Positions 45,557-54,702 of a stretch of DNA of 64,000 nt are shown here, in pieces. Origin of the DNA: a virus. The notes under the pieces were generated by a model. It searched no databases, was not told the origin of the DNA, and was given only the letters and a program-made list of their open reading frames with translations. Position 1 is the first letter of the stretch; every line of letters begins with the position of its first letter. The stretch covers positions 62,001 through 126,000 of IMG/VR virus record IMGVR_UViG_3300042544_001590. One strand, 5' to 3'. Both the position numbers and the translations under genes were made by a program.

Positions 45557-46444
45557 TTACCTACGGAATGTTTGTTTTTTCAAAACATCCAGATAGGGAT
45601 CAGATTCTTCATCCGTATTAGTATTTATCTTTTCCGTGACAATTTTTTGTTCTTTCACGAAATCGGGCTTATGTTTGCGATTTTGAACCGCTTCTTCCTT
45701 GATGGTTTCCAGTTGCTTTTTCTCTTGTTTTTCGAAAAGGCGAACGGTGTAATCAAAGTTCTCCTGAATGAATTGCAGGGACTTGTCTCCCAGAGCCTTC
45801 TTAACAAAGTTCTTTTTGGTTTCGGGATACTTGGAAGTTCTGGCTTCAAGGAAGAGCTTGACTTCAGACTTGTTCTTGGATTCAGTAAGAACTCTCATGC
45901 TCTTTTCAAGCTCTTCGTTTCTCTTGCGGAGCTTGTCGATTTCGGTCTTGCCTTCCACGATGGCACCCGAAACGGATTCCTTCATGACAGCAAGATCAAT
46001 TGCGAAAACCTTCTTGAGATTTTCCAGAACATTCATCGCAGTCTTATTCTTAACAGCTTGTTTAATATCTGCTGTTGGAACGGACTCTTCAATGAATTCA
46101 TCGAGGAAAGCACTAACGGATTCGGTGAGTTGTTTCTTGAACTTGAGGAGATCACCGTTCTGTTCACGCTCATACTTTTTAATAACCTTGACAAGCTTTG
46201 CGGTCTTATCCCTATCAAAAGCTTCCATGATCTTCTTCATCTTGAGAGTGCGATCCTTATCAACAGATGACATGAGGGTTTTGAGCTTGGATGCATAGAC
46301 ATCATCCTGTTCCAAAAGGGCAGCTTCAACAGCCAGATCAATTTTGGCTTCAAGGGATTCCTGAATCGCCTTTACGGATTCATCACTGAGTCCCAAGCTT
46401 TTTTGGATGTCTTCCGAGAAAAGGTTCGTGCTTTTTTTCTTCAT
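45557..46444 (-). CDS. Prohead scaffold, T4 gp22-like
   Basis: 295 aa, predominantly helical and charged ('IDLAVEAALLEQDDVYASKL', 'KIDKLRKRNEELEKSMRVL'), the expected build of the scaffolding core. The ATG at 46444 directly follows CTCTAAATAATAAT; an upstream in-frame start is therefore discarded. Position between capsid and protease genes matches T4 order 21-22-23. Confidence 0.8.
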   Translation of the reverse strand: MKKKSTNLFSEDIQKSLGLSDESVKAIQESLEAKIDLAVEAALLEQDDVYASKLKTLMSSVDKDRTLKMKKIMEAFDRDKTAKLVKVIKKYEREQNGDLLKFKKQLTESVSAFLDEFIEESVPTADIKQAVKNKTAMNVLENLKKVFAIDLAVMKESVSGAIVEGKTEIDKLRKRNEELEKSMRVLTESKNKSEVKLFLEARTSKYPETKKNFVKKALGDKSLQFIQENFDYTVRLFEKQEKKQLETIKEEAVQNRKHKPDFVKEQKIVTEKINTNTDEESDPYLDVLKKQTFRR

Positions 46445-46456
46445 ATTATTATTTAG
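46445..46456 (-). promoter_or_regulatory. Late-type start motif of the scaffold gene
   Basis: Minus strand CTAAATAATAAT directly before ATG at 46444. Confidence 0.7.
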
Positions 46457-46481
46457 AGATTGGGTATGAATTTTTTGAAAA

Positions 46482-46883
46482 TCAGAACAAAGGATTGTCA
46501 ATTTCTTGAGCGATCCGATTCTGTATTTTAGAATTTATCACTTGTTTAAGATGTTTGTGGGCTTCCGCGTGATTATTGGTCATAATGGCCTCAATGAATT
46601 TGGACAGTGTGGTGGATTCCTTCACACAATTGTTGACGGTCTTTCCGCCTTTCTTTTTGGTGCCTTGTTTCTTATAACCTTTCCAACATGCTTTCTTTTC
46701 CTCGTCCTCTTGATTGGCTTCTTCATTATCCTCATCAAAAGCATTGCCGCGATTATACGATCCCTTGCCTTTCTTCGGCTTTTCGGTTTTGGTCGCAGGG
46801 GCAAAATGCTTGCGCTGTTTCACTTCAGGGCCGTCGAAAACGTGTTTGCCCTGTTTCTTCAAATGTTTATATGTTTTACCCAT
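46482..46883 (-). CDS. Prohead core protein, 133 aa
   Basis: 'ACWKGYKKQGTKKKGGKTVN' with 'NCVKES' and 'LSKFIEAIMTNNHAEAHKHL', 'VINSKIQNRIAQEIDNPLF'. Both parts are recurrent in T4-like phages (a 'CWKGY' adaptor and the gp67/gp68-like core helix ending in 'PLF'). Very basic N-terminal half. Likely an internal head component packaged with the scaffold. Confidence 0.7.
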   Translation of the reverse strand: MGKTYKHLKKQGKHVFDGPEVKQRKHFAPATKTEKPKKGKGSYNRGNAFDEDNEEANQEDEEKKACWKGYKKQGTKKKGGKTVNNCVKESTTLSKFIEAIMTNNHAEAHKHLKQVINSKIQNRIAQEIDNPLF

Positions 46884-46895
46884 GATATTATTTAG
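46884..46895 (-). promoter_or_regulatory. Late-type start motif of the core-protein gene
   Basis: Minus strand CTAAATAATATC directly before ATG at 46883. Confidence 0.7.
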
Positions 46896-47554
46896 ATTGA
46901 ATTGATAAATTTTATGATCTGTGCGCGAAGATAATTATCAACATCGTGTTTGGGGAGGGTTTTGAGGGATTTACCAAAGTCTTCATAGATTTGTTCAAAT
47001 CTTCCATCTTGATTAACCACAAAACTAGCACTCTCCAAAATCCCATTAACAAAAGCCTTTGGGTAAGAAGGATCAGCAACAGCATCAATGGCTACTAAAT
47101 GCATATTCTGGACGACACTATAATTTTGATTTTCACTTAATTGTCCAAGCGCACGAGTGGACATCCCGATCTTAACGCCATCATTGATGAGGGAACGAAG
47201 GATTTGACCTGTTGGTGTTGATAGAACTTTTGCTTTACCGATGAAATAATCATCAACTTCCGATAGTTCCGTAACCAAGTGGCAAGCTCTTTCAAGATTA
47301 ACATCAGCACTGGATGGGTGATTGAGTTCTCCCATGGCGCGTCCCGGCATGATCATTTCATTAACATATCGTTGGACTTCTGTTCTAGTGTCGTCCAATT
47401 TATACATGCGAGAATTTTTGTTAATTTGATTACAACCTATAAATGGGCCTTTCACATATAGGTTAGATGCACTGTTTCTATTTGATTGTTCTTCAATAAC
47501 TTCAAAGTTATCAAACACATCAGGATTTTCAGCAATCAACTTTAATTTAAGCAT
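46892..47554 (-). CDS. Prohead protease, T4 gp21-like
   Basis: 220 aa. 'AMGELNHPSSADVNLERACH' carries the catalytic His as in T4 'ALGELNHP'; 'VKIGMSTRALGQL' carries the Ser; 'VAIDAVADPSYPKAFV' the third conserved block. It trims scaffold and capsid N-termini during maturation. Motif ATGAATAAATAAGGAT before the ATG. Confidence 0.9.
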   Translation of the reverse strand: MLKLKLIAENPDVFDNFEVIEEQSNRNSASNLYVKGPFIGCNQINKNSRMYKLDDTRTEVQRYVNEMIMPGRAMGELNHPSSADVNLERACHLVTELSEVDDYFIGKAKVLSTPTGQILRSLINDGVKIGMSTRALGQLSENQNYSVVQNMHLVAIDAVADPSYPKAFVNGILESASFVVNQDGRFEQIYEDFGKSLKTLPKHDVDNYLRAQIIKFINSI

Positions 47555-47568
47555 ATCCTTATTTATTC
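47555..47568 (-). promoter_or_regulatory. Late-type start motif of the protease gene
   Basis: Minus strand GAATAAATAAGGAT directly before ATG at 47554. Confidence 0.6.
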
Positions 47569-47586
47569 ATAAGGAATACAATTTCA

Positions 47587-48051
47587 TTAATTTAGCTCTT
47601 TTTCCGTGATAATAATGAACTCCATGCCATGTTTCTTTGCAAATTCCTTTGCAAATTTTATCTTGTCTTGTAAGTTTTGGAAAGCCACCTGTTCATATAA
47701 CAAATTCGCCTTCTTCTTACCCTTCCCAGCTTTCGGCTCTTGCGTCTGCTTCCAAGGCTTGACTTCCACCAGATATTTTTTGACAATATCCCCCTCCTGT
47801 ATCTTTACATAAGCGTCCACAAAATAAGTCCGTGTCTTTTGCTGAAGAGTGTCCCTGTAGGGAATTTTAATTTCCTCACTTCCCCACTCCACCACATTGG
47901 GATTATTATCACAAAAACGGAAAAATTTCAATTCCAAACCGGATCGGTATATGATATTATCAATCTTACCGACATATTTCTGAATATTTTTCGGAACATA
48001 AAATCCTTGGTGGAACTTCTTATTCCTTTTTGATAATCCCAAAGAACCCAT
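47587..48051 (-). CDS. Head completion nuclease-like protein, T4 gp4-like
   Basis: 154 aa. 'FHQGFYVPKNIQKYVGKIDN' and 'IIYRSGLELKFFRFCDNNPN', 'VVEWGSEEIKIPY', 'TYFVDAYVKI' and 'YLVEVKPWKQ' follow T4 gp4 block by block. It has the Glu, Asp and ExK arrangement of a PD-(D/E)XK nuclease. Completes heads before tail joining. Confidence 0.88.
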   Translation of the reverse strand: MGSLGLSKRNKKFHQGFYVPKNIQKYVGKIDNIIYRSGLELKFFRFCDNNPNVVEWGSEEIKIPYRDTLQQKTRTYFVDAYVKIQEGDIVKKYLVEVKPWKQTQEPKAGKGKKKANLLYEQVAFQNLQDKIKFAKEFAKKHGMEFIIITEKELN

Positions 48052-48065
48052 GGGAATATTTATTC
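48052..48065 (-). promoter_or_regulatory. Late-type start motif of the gp4-like gene
   Basis: Minus strand GAATAAATATTCCC directly before ATG at 48051. Confidence 0.6.
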
Positions 48066-48449
48066 TTCGATAAGAGGTTCTTCTACAATCACAGGCTCCA
48101 CAATCGCTTCTGGTTCATGTATTTTTTCAGATATTTTTACACCTTCCATACCGAAGGTAATGACCTTCGGTTTTTCTGATTTGCATCTAATATCCATAAC
48201 TCCATTAGATTCTAGAATATCATTGAATGCTGTAGCTGCTTTGAAATGTTTCTCGAATACATCTTCCAAAACTCCTTTTACTAAAAGTTCATTTATAACT
48301 GATTCTAGTCTATCATTAGGCAAACCCCAAAAATATTCAAAAGAATTATTCAATGAGGAAACAGCGACCTTTAAAGCTCTTATTGTATTATCAGCTAATT
48401 TCTCAATCTGACCAATATCTTTTTCTAGTTGTGTTTTGTTTGTAATCAT
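48060..48449 (-). CDS. Hypothetical protein, 129 aa
   Basis: N-terminal two thirds are helical ('LEKDIGQIEKLADNTIRALK', 'LESVINELLVKGVLEDVFEK'), the end is acidic and Pro-rich ('EPEAIVEPVIVEEPLIEE'). The stop TAA lies in the late motif of the gp4-like gene. Start overlaps the fibre stop by ATGA. Possibly fibre-associated. Confidence 0.55.
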   Translation of the reverse strand: MITNKTQLEKDIGQIEKLADNTIRALKVAVSSLNNSFEYFWGLPNDRLESVINELLVKGVLEDVFEKHFKAATAFNDILESNGVMDIRCKSEKPKVITFGMEGVKISEKIHEPEAIVEPVIVEEPLIEE

Positions 48450-50983
48450 AAATACGTGAGGGTTAACCCTTGTGGGATAAATAAGGATAGATTTAGGTTT
48501 TCGTTTGTTCTACAGCCTACATAGGTTTGAGTTCCAGCAGTTCCAGTTTTCACTGTAGGACCACCGGAAATAGTCTCTATTAAAGTTCTATTATTATAGA
48601 AAGAAACATTTCCTAATCCATCGCTGTAAATTTCGATATAATTTACCGGGTATGGCCATCCCGCCATACTGTAAAGCGGAAGTGTTGTTTGGTTTAATGT
48701 TGTTCCATTATGAACCATTCCATATAACTCTCTATTAAAAATAAATACACCAATCCCCGCCTCAGTAAGTGGTTCAAATGTGGCATTTCCACGGTTGCCA
48801 CCAAATCTTACATATCCTTCCGCATTAGCGGCAATGCTTTGGTTGCTACCGTAAGTATGAGTGATTCTAAATCCAAGAACCAATTCTCTATCGAAGTATA
48901 TACCACTATTTCCATTACTGGCATGAAATCCACCGGGAGGACAATAGGTAAAGGGTGAGTATCCACCCGAATATATAGACGCCCTATTTCCTGAAACTGT
49001 CGAGGTATTGCAAGTAAGGGTATTGGAACTGTAACTAGATGCTGCTCCACTTCCCGAATTAGCAGCATTCCATCCTGTATTCTGATCTATACGAATAGAC
49101 CAACTACCAAATGCCTGAGTATATAAAAGATCACCCAACCTTTTTGTTATAACAGATTCACCCATGGAAGCTGTCTGATTTGGTGAAGTAATCTGGCCAT
49201 TTACAATTACATCGTCCGTGAAGGTCTTATCTCCTGCTATGCTTTGATCTCCTGTATTATATACAAGATTGGCAGCCGAAACGTTATCGGAAAAGTTAAA
49301 AATTGCACCCGAGCCGACAGCATTTAGTGTGACAGCTCCTGTAGCGTCAACTGTTGCGCTGAAGTAGTTAGAATCATCATAACCAACACGTAATTGTTCA
49401 GCGGTGGAGATTGTGTGAAGACGGGCGGAAGGTGATGTGGTTCCTACTCCCACCCTATTATTCGCAGCATCGACAAAAAGCGTGTTGGTATCGACAGTTA
49501 GATTACCTGTAACTGTGCCACCAGATAGTGGGAGATAATCATTTAAGAGGTAAGATAAGCCAAGATACTGGTTAGCAGAAATAGCACCCACCACAGTAAG
49601 ATCACCATTCATGGTTCCCCCATCTTGGTATTGGGTGGCATTGGTTCCTCCACCAGAAGCATAAACCGTTACATATTTGCGAAGATCGGTCTTTACATTC
49701 TCAATCTTGTCATGGATTTTGGTGTTCCATTCCTTCTCAATTGAGTCCCAATCTTTAACAATTTTACCGGATTTCTTTGTTTCCAGAATGTATTCAACGG
49801 GCTTTTCAGCCTTGATTTTACGAATCTCCGTAAGCAATCCATCCCTACTTTCCTGAATCAAATTTTGAAAATACTTCCTAGCTTCATCGGTAATATCAAG
49901 GGTTTCTTCTTTAACTAATTCCAACTTATCATCAAAATAACTTACGACTTCCCGTTCCTTTTCATCCAGCTTTCTTTCAAATTCTTCGGAAATTTGTATT
50001 ACCTTTTTATCAACGTTACCAACACGGGAAAGGGCTTTCTGAACTCCTTTGTTGAGGGAATTGTTGAGTTCAATATTAGCATCCCGAATAGCGGATATTT
50101 CTTTATCAACGCCTTCAAGCAGCGAACGATCTGCTTTCTTATCCAGCTTGGAATTCAGATTATTATCAATTTCTGAAACCTTTTCGTGGATTTCAACCGC
50201 AATATCCCGAAGTTCCTTATCAACTTTCGGATTAATATTCTTTTCCCACAAATCCTTGACCAATTGCTTAATGGACTTGTCAATCAGTTGGGAAGACTTG
50301 CTAAAGTCCTTTTTCAGAGATTCATCAAGGGAATCACGTATCTCTTCAATCTTGTTATCAATCGTTTCCCGAATCTCCGAATATTTCTCATCATTATTAT
50401 CAAAAACCTCTTTTTTGATTCGTTGAGATATGATCGTAAATTCATCAACCAGATTTTCCCGCGCACTTTCTAGATAACTTTCAAGTGCTTTTTTCTTGGT
50501 TTCCGATTCCTCCCGAATCTGTTTGATTTGGCGGGATTTTTTAAGCTCCAATTCCTTTTTGGCAGCGATCAGGGCATTTTTCTTAGCTTCCTGAATCTGT
50601 AAAAGAATCTCGTTTTTCTGATCTTCAACAACTTCGGGGATGAAAATTTCATCATTTTCCGTTATTGTGATGGATTCCTCTTCGATGGAATCCTCAATTT
50701 TGGATTCAAAAATTTCAACGTAATCACTCTGTTCGTTGAACACAACCTCAAATTTCCCTTTGGTAAGAACAAAGGGATAATTCGCTATCTTACCCCCCAT
50801 CTCAACTGGAATAGACACCACCGGATTGCCGTTGTGTTCGGAAATCTTTTCGACTGGATATTTATTCTTGTTTATCTCGACCTCATAGACACCGAAAAAG
50901 ATTTCTGAAAAATCTTGAACTTTGATGATGTTAAGAGGAGAGTCAGTTAAGGTGGGAGACACCTTTTCGCTAAACAATCTCAT
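48446..50983 (-). CDS. Long coiled-coil tail fibre / receptor-binding protein
   Basis: 845 aa. Residues 1-110 form a beta-rich virion-attachment head. Residues about 115-430 are long Lys/Glu heptad coiled coil ('ELKKSRQIKQIREESETKKK', 'ELRDIAVEIHEKVSEIDNNL'). From about 445 the sequence changes to Gly/Asn/Thr-rich fibre repeats ('GGTVTGNLTVDTNTLFVDAA', 'NRVGVGTTSPSARLHT'). The last 180 residues form a globular tip. Trimeric fibre likely. Late motif GCTAAATAATCATA before the ATG. Confidence 0.75.
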   Translation of the reverse strand: MRLFSEKVSPTLTDSPLNIIKVQDFSEIFFGVYEVEINKNKYPVEKISEHNGNPVVSIPVEMGGKIANYPFVLTKGKFEVVFNEQSDYVEIFESKIEDSIEEESITITENDEIFIPEVVEDQKNEILLQIQEAKKNALIAAKKELELKKSRQIKQIREESETKKKALESYLESARENLVDEFTIISQRIKKEVFDNNDEKYSEIRETIDNKIEEIRDSLDESLKKDFSKSSQLIDKSIKQLVKDLWEKNINPKVDKELRDIAVEIHEKVSEIDNNLNSKLDKKADRSLLEGVDKEISAIRDANIELNNSLNKGVQKALSRVGNVDKKVIQISEEFERKLDEKEREVVSYFDDKLELVKEETLDITDEARKYFQNLIQESRDGLLTEIRKIKAEKPVEYILETKKSGKIVKDWDSIEKEWNTKIHDKIENVKTDLRKYVTVYASGGGTNATQYQDGGTMNGDLTVVGAISANQYLGLSYLLNDYLPLSGGTVTGNLTVDTNTLFVDAANNRVGVGTTSPSARLHTISTAEQLRVGYDDSNYFSATVDATGAVTLNAVGSGAIFNFSDNVSAANLVYNTGDQSIAGDKTFTDDVIVNGQITSPNQTASMGESVITKRLGDLLYTQAFGSWSIRIDQNTGWNAANSGSGAASSYSSNTLTCNTSTVSGNRASIYSGGYSPFTYCPPGGFHASNGNSGIYFDRELVLGFRITHTYGSNQSIAANAEGYVRFGGNRGNATFEPLTEAGIGVFIFNRELYGMVHNGTTLNQTTLPLYSMAGWPYPVNYIEIYSDGLGNVSFYNNRTLIETISGGPTVKTGTAGTQTYVGCRTNENLNLSLFIPQGLTLTYL

Positions 50984-50997
50984 TATGATTATTTAGC
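50984..50997 (-). promoter_or_regulatory. Late-type start motif of the fibre gene
   Basis: Minus strand GCTAAATAATCATA directly before ATG at 50983. Confidence 0.65.
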
Positions 50998-51068
50998 GAA
51001 ACAAAATCTAAATCAAGGAAAAAAGTTATTTATTGTTGAAATAAATTACCGATAATATCCCATAACAA

Positions 51069-51866
51069 TTATTCATAAATATTAAATTCTTTCAATTCTT
51101 TTAATTGTTGTTTTAATGATGTTGTCACCATGCATCTTATATTTTGTAAATTTCTATAACATTTACCACCAATTTTTGGAGTTATCGACATTTTTAAATC
51201 AAAGACATCTGAAATCATATTAATCAAATTATACTTTGATACGATCTCTGGTGAATGTAAAATGGCAACACCCTCCCAAAATGATTCATATTCTAAAAAT
51301 TGATTTATTTTTTTACACAACTCTAAACATGTGACACCATTCCAATAATGATCGACATATCCATGGACATTTTGTTCGCGTTTAGACTTACACCATTCAA
51401 TTAATGATAATTTATTATTAATTTCTTCACCAATAATAGAAGTCCTGATGATAGATAAATTTGGTGCTTCGCCTAATAATTTAGATTTACCATAATCATC
51501 ATCACAATCAGGAGAAGATGATTCATTATAATATCCATCTTTACCACTAAAAACGCAATCAGTTGTTATATGAATAACATTACACCCATTTTCCATTTTA
51601 AATTTAGATAAAATATGGGGGAATATGGTATTAACTTTATACATATCATCTGTATCTGGATTTCGTTGTTTGATAATACCAGCAGCATTAATTATGACAT
51701 CAACACTGGAAACATTTGATGTTAAAAAATGTAATATAATTTCATGAGATGATGTTAAATCTAACATCTCTCTATCTACTGGCAATACCGCATAACCTTT
51801 TTGTCTAAAATATTTGACGCAATATTTCCCCAACATTCCAGTGCTTCCAAATACTATAATTTTCAT
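51069..51866 (-). CDS. RmlD/CapF-like sugar nucleotide reductase (SDR), 265 aa
   Basis: 'IIVFGSTGMLGKYCVKYF' (NAD(P)-binding glycine motif), 'VDVIINAAGIIKQRNPD'-type second strand, 'ITTDCVFSGKDG' and 'DYGKSKLLGE' (YxxxK catalytic pair) match the RmlD/CapF branch of extended SDR enzymes. Reduces a 4-keto-6-deoxy nucleotide sugar. Coupled by ATGA overlap to the dehydratase-like gene upstream, so they probably form one pathway. Confidence 0.8.
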   Translation of the reverse strand: MKIIVFGSTGMLGKYCVKYFRQKGYAVLPVDREMLDLTSSHEIILHFLTSNVSSVDVIINAAGIIKQRNPDTDDMYKVNTIFPHILSKFKMENGCNVIHITTDCVFSGKDGYYNESSSPDCDDDYGKSKLLGEAPNLSIIRTSIIGEEINNKLSLIEWCKSKREQNVHGYVDHYWNGVTCLELCKKINQFLEYESFWEGVAILHSPEIVSKYNLINMISDVFDLKMSITPKIGGKCYRNLQNIRCMVTTSLKQQLKELKEFNIYE

Positions 51867-52792
51867 GGTTTAAAATAATTTTTAGATTTTAAATATTTCT
51901 CAAGTTCTATATATTCAAGTGAATTATCTCTTGAAGAATATTCATTTTTAAAAAATTCCACAGCATTTGAATCTTTATCTGGATACATCAAATAAACATC
52001 ATCAGTATATTCGTAACTCATTCTTCTAATTTCTTCGGAAGAAGCCATAATTTCATGAATCTTTTCACCAGTCCTAGGTTCAGAAATGTCATATTTCAAC
52101 CCAAATTTTTCTTTATAAATATTGAAAAGATCAACCACATAAAAAGATTTTAATTCTGGGATAACATTACATCCTCTATATTTCAAAGATTTTAGAATCA
52201 AGTCGATTGCATCTTCGACATCCAAAAGAAATCTAGTCATTCCATCCCCATAAAGAGAAAGTGTTTTACCATTTTTGATGTATTCCCATATCAAAGGGAT
52301 AATCGATCCCGTGGAATTCATCACATTACCATATACAGCAGTGGTCAAATTGCAATTTGATTTTCCAGCTATAAAACATTCACCAGCTACATACTTCATT
52401 GCACCGTAAATCGTGGTAGCTGCTCTGCTTTTATCAGAAGAAATGAAACAAGCAGATTTGAAATTATTTTCTTCTGCTGCAATTCTAGAATTTATCGCAC
52501 CGTCAATAATGATCTTCGAAGCTTCCTCATAATTATCATTACAAGCTTCGATTTGCTTCAAAGATGCTGCGAAAATACCAACAGTGTGTCCCTTGGATTT
52601 TCTCGTCAATAGATCACGATTGCGAATATCCCCAACCACAAAATTTACATTGGGATATTCTTTTTTCAGATAATAATGCTTAGACTCGTCTCTTGAATAA
52701 ACCGTAATATCATTATTATCATGAAGACGACGAATCAGATTTCTCCCAAGAAATCCAGCACCCCCTGTTATAAAAATTCTCTCACCAGTCAT
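51863..52792 (-). CDS. Nucleotide-sugar dehydratase/epimerase (CapE/PseB-like), 309 aa
   Basis: 'IFITGGAGFLGRNLIRRLHD' (GxxGxxG), 'NFVVGDIRNRDLL', 'FISSDKSRAATTIYGAMKYVAGE' (YxxxK) and 'LYGDGMTRFLLDVEDAIDLI' agree with the UDP-GlcNAc 4,6-dehydratase group that starts FucNAc or pseudaminic-type sugar synthesis. With the reductase this could make a UDP-linked deoxyaminosugar. Substrate not provable here. Confidence 0.75.
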   Translation of the reverse strand: MTGERIFITGGAGFLGRNLIRRLHDNNDITVYSRDESKHYYLKKEYPNVNFVVGDIRNRDLLTRKSKGHTVGIFAASLKQIEACNDNYEEASKIIIDGAINSRIAAEENNFKSACFISSDKSRAATTIYGAMKYVAGECFIAGKSNCNLTTAVYGNVMNSTGSIIPLIWEYIKNGKTLSLYGDGMTRFLLDVEDAIDLILKSLKYRGCNVIPELKSFYVVDLFNIYKEKFGLKYDISEPRTGEKIHEIMASSEEIRRMSYEYTDDVYLMYPDKDSNAVEFFKNEYSSRDNSLEYIELEKYLKSKNYFKP

Positions 52793-53336
52793 AAATCATT
52801 TGTTTGTTTCTTGAAATCTTTTTACAAATTGTAACACCGGGATTGAATGGTAGGGTAACAATTTCAAATTCATCAATTATATTTTGTTTTATATATTTTG
52901 CTGTCTTATAAACATCTTCACATTGTTCTCTATTTGTCATACTCCAATCCCAAGGATATGTATCATGGAAAAATATAAATCCATCTTCAATCACACGATC
53001 TTTTACATTGATAAAATCTTTTAAAGATTGTTCGTGGGAATGATCAGCATCAATGAATACGACATCAAATTGTTCAGTATTTAAAGATTTAAAATAATCA
53101 TCCGTTGTCGTTTGATGATACTCCATGTTATTCTCTAAACGAAATTCAGCAGGAATCATATCAACGCCAGTTGCTTTCTTACAATGTTTAGCGAGGGTAA
53201 TAAAATTACCACCGTGTCTCACACCTAGTTCTAGATAGTGTTCAGGACGAATCCATTTGAACAATAGATCAAAAAATTCGGTATGAGCGAATGTCTCAGC
53301 AGGAGGTGGAACGTTTCTTAAATGTATGGGTTGCAT
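52782..53336 (-). CDS. SAM-dependent methyltransferase, 184 aa
   Basis: 'YLELGVRHGGNFITLAKHC' (motif I), 'FDVVFIDADHSHEQSLKDF' (motif II/III) and 'GFIFFHDTYPWD' match the Methyltransf_24 group that modifies sugars or sugar-like metabolites. Start overlaps the preceding stop as TAATG. Probably adds methyl groups to the glycan made by this cluster. Confidence 0.75.
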   Translation of the reverse strand: MQPIHLRNVPPPAETFAHTEFFDLLFKWIRPEHYLELGVRHGGNFITLAKHCKKATGVDMIPAEFRLENNMEYHQTTTDDYFKSLNTEQFDVVFIDADHSHEQSLKDFINVKDRVIEDGFIFFHDTYPWDWSMTNREQCEDVYKTAKYIKQNIIDEFEIVTLPFNPGVTICKKISRNKQMIYDW

Positions 53337-54070
53337 TATCTATATTCTTCTTTTACTTTCCAATCATTATGGAATATTGTCCATAATGCTCGCTCAATCA
53401 TATGAGCTTCCCCAACAATAACATCCCATCCAAGAATGTCAAGAATTCGTTGGTAAAATTTCTTTGAATATTTTAAAATGTATTCTTTCGGAATGATGTA
53501 ATTGACACCCGGTGCGAATCTGAACCATTCAGGAATCTCAGGATTCTCCCACATATCATTGAAAAAATCATTAATATTTGAGTAATATTTCCCAGCATGT
53601 TTTCCAAAATACCAAGAGTTATTGATTTCCATGTAGCTGTTATTATCTCCAATTCTATTGGCAATCCCATTAATCCTGTGGGGTTCACTGGTAAAGTCCT
53701 GAATCTCTGTGAATGTCGTGTTATTAGCAACGCTTAGGAAAAATTCTTCTGTGCAATTCCCATTGGAAATCACTCGACCATTCTCATCATATCGTGGTGT
53801 TCCCGTATCTTTTTGATTCATTAGACAGGCACGACAGAACAAAGTGGAATCGGGGAGATTATCATAATTCTCAAGAATGAAGTGGAACATGTCATAAACA
53901 TTCTGTCCCACATTCTTCTGGCGTTTCACCTTATCTGATTCGGGAAACCGATGATAACGATCATAAATCAAATAATTCTCACACCATTTATCGACCCAAG
54001 ATTCTTCAATATTATCAGGTAGCCAATTGTAATCACTGATGACTACAAAATTTTTATGTATTTTTTTCAT
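53336..54070 (-). CDS. DUF3431-type putative glycosyltransferase, 244 aa
   Basis: 'NVGQNVYDMFHFILENYDNL' with 'PDSTLFCRACLMNQ' resembles the central part of DUF3431, and 'RFAPGVNYIIPKEYI' the end; it is a divergent paralogue of the next upstream gene. The family is predicted to be glycosyltransferase-like. Starts MKKI like its paralogue. Confidence 0.55.
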   Translation of the reverse strand: MKKIHKNFVVISDYNWLPDNIEESWVDKWCENYLIYDRYHRFPESDKVKRQKNVGQNVYDMFHFILENYDNLPDSTLFCRACLMNQKDTGTPRYDENGRVISNGNCTEEFFLSVANNTTFTEIQDFTSEPHRINGIANRIGDNNSYMEINNSWYFGKHAGKYYSNINDFFNDMWENPEIPEWFRFAPGVNYIIPKEYILKYSKKFYQRILDILGWDVIVGEAHMIERALWTIFHNDWKVKEEYR

Positions 54071-54078
54071 AATTAATT

Positions 54079-54654
54079 TTAAAAATTTTCATTGAATATA
54101 TATCCCCACAATCTTTCCATTATATGAGCTTCATTTGGATTGGAATTTGTGTTGGACATCGTATTTAATAATTTGTCGTAAAATGACAAAGGATGTTTCT
54201 TTATTGTCTCTTTTGAAATCATAAATTGTGCGCCGGGAGTAAATCTTACAATATCAGTGTGTTTTATATTGATATTATGCTCCTCGCAAAAAGAGGGTAT
54301 TTTACCATGCGATTCATTGTAGATACAACCAGATATTATACCATTCAATGGTATAAAATCAGTCTCTGGAATTAATTTATTAATATGATCAATATTGATA
54401 ACGCCATGATCGAATGGATTTCCTTGTAAAAATATAATAAAATCTTCTAATGTATCATATTTATCAACTATATGATGTAAATATGTATGTGCCTCGCGTC
54501 CAACATTAATTAATTTGTTGCCATTTCCTATATCCCCCTTTTCATATAGGTATGTTGTGTGTTTTAAATCACTCAACCAATCTATATTTTCTTTATATCT
54601 AGCCACAACTACTCCAATAGTAGGAACATAAATATTATCATTTATTTTTTTCAT
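54079..54654 (-). CDS. DUF3431 protein (putative glycosyltransferase), 191 aa
   Basis: 'GVVVARYKENIDWL', 'LINVGREAHTYLHHIVDKYDTL', 'IIFLQGNPFDHG' and 'VRFTPGAQFMISKETI' cover the conserved DUF3431 blocks. Its paralogue is the gene at 53336. Probable glycan transferase of unknown specificity. Confidence 0.75.
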   Translation of the reverse strand: MKKINDNIYVPTIGVVVARYKENIDWLSDLKHTTYLYEKGDIGNGNKLINVGREAHTYLHHIVDKYDTLEDFIIFLQGNPFDHGVINIDHINKLIPETDFIPLNGIISGCIYNESHGKIPSFCEEHNINIKHTDIVRFTPGAQFMISKETIKKHPLSFYDKLLNTMSNTNSNPNEAHIMERLWGYIFNENF

Positions 54655-54702
54655 AATTTGTAATCTTATTATTATAATAATTATCTTTTGATGTAGAGTA
54701 AT

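Noticed and set aside
48152-48174. Hairpin CGAAGGT-AATG-ACCTTCG followed by T-run on the plus strand
   Set aside because: Lies within a minus-strand coding gene and no plus-strand gene ends there; probably coincidence.
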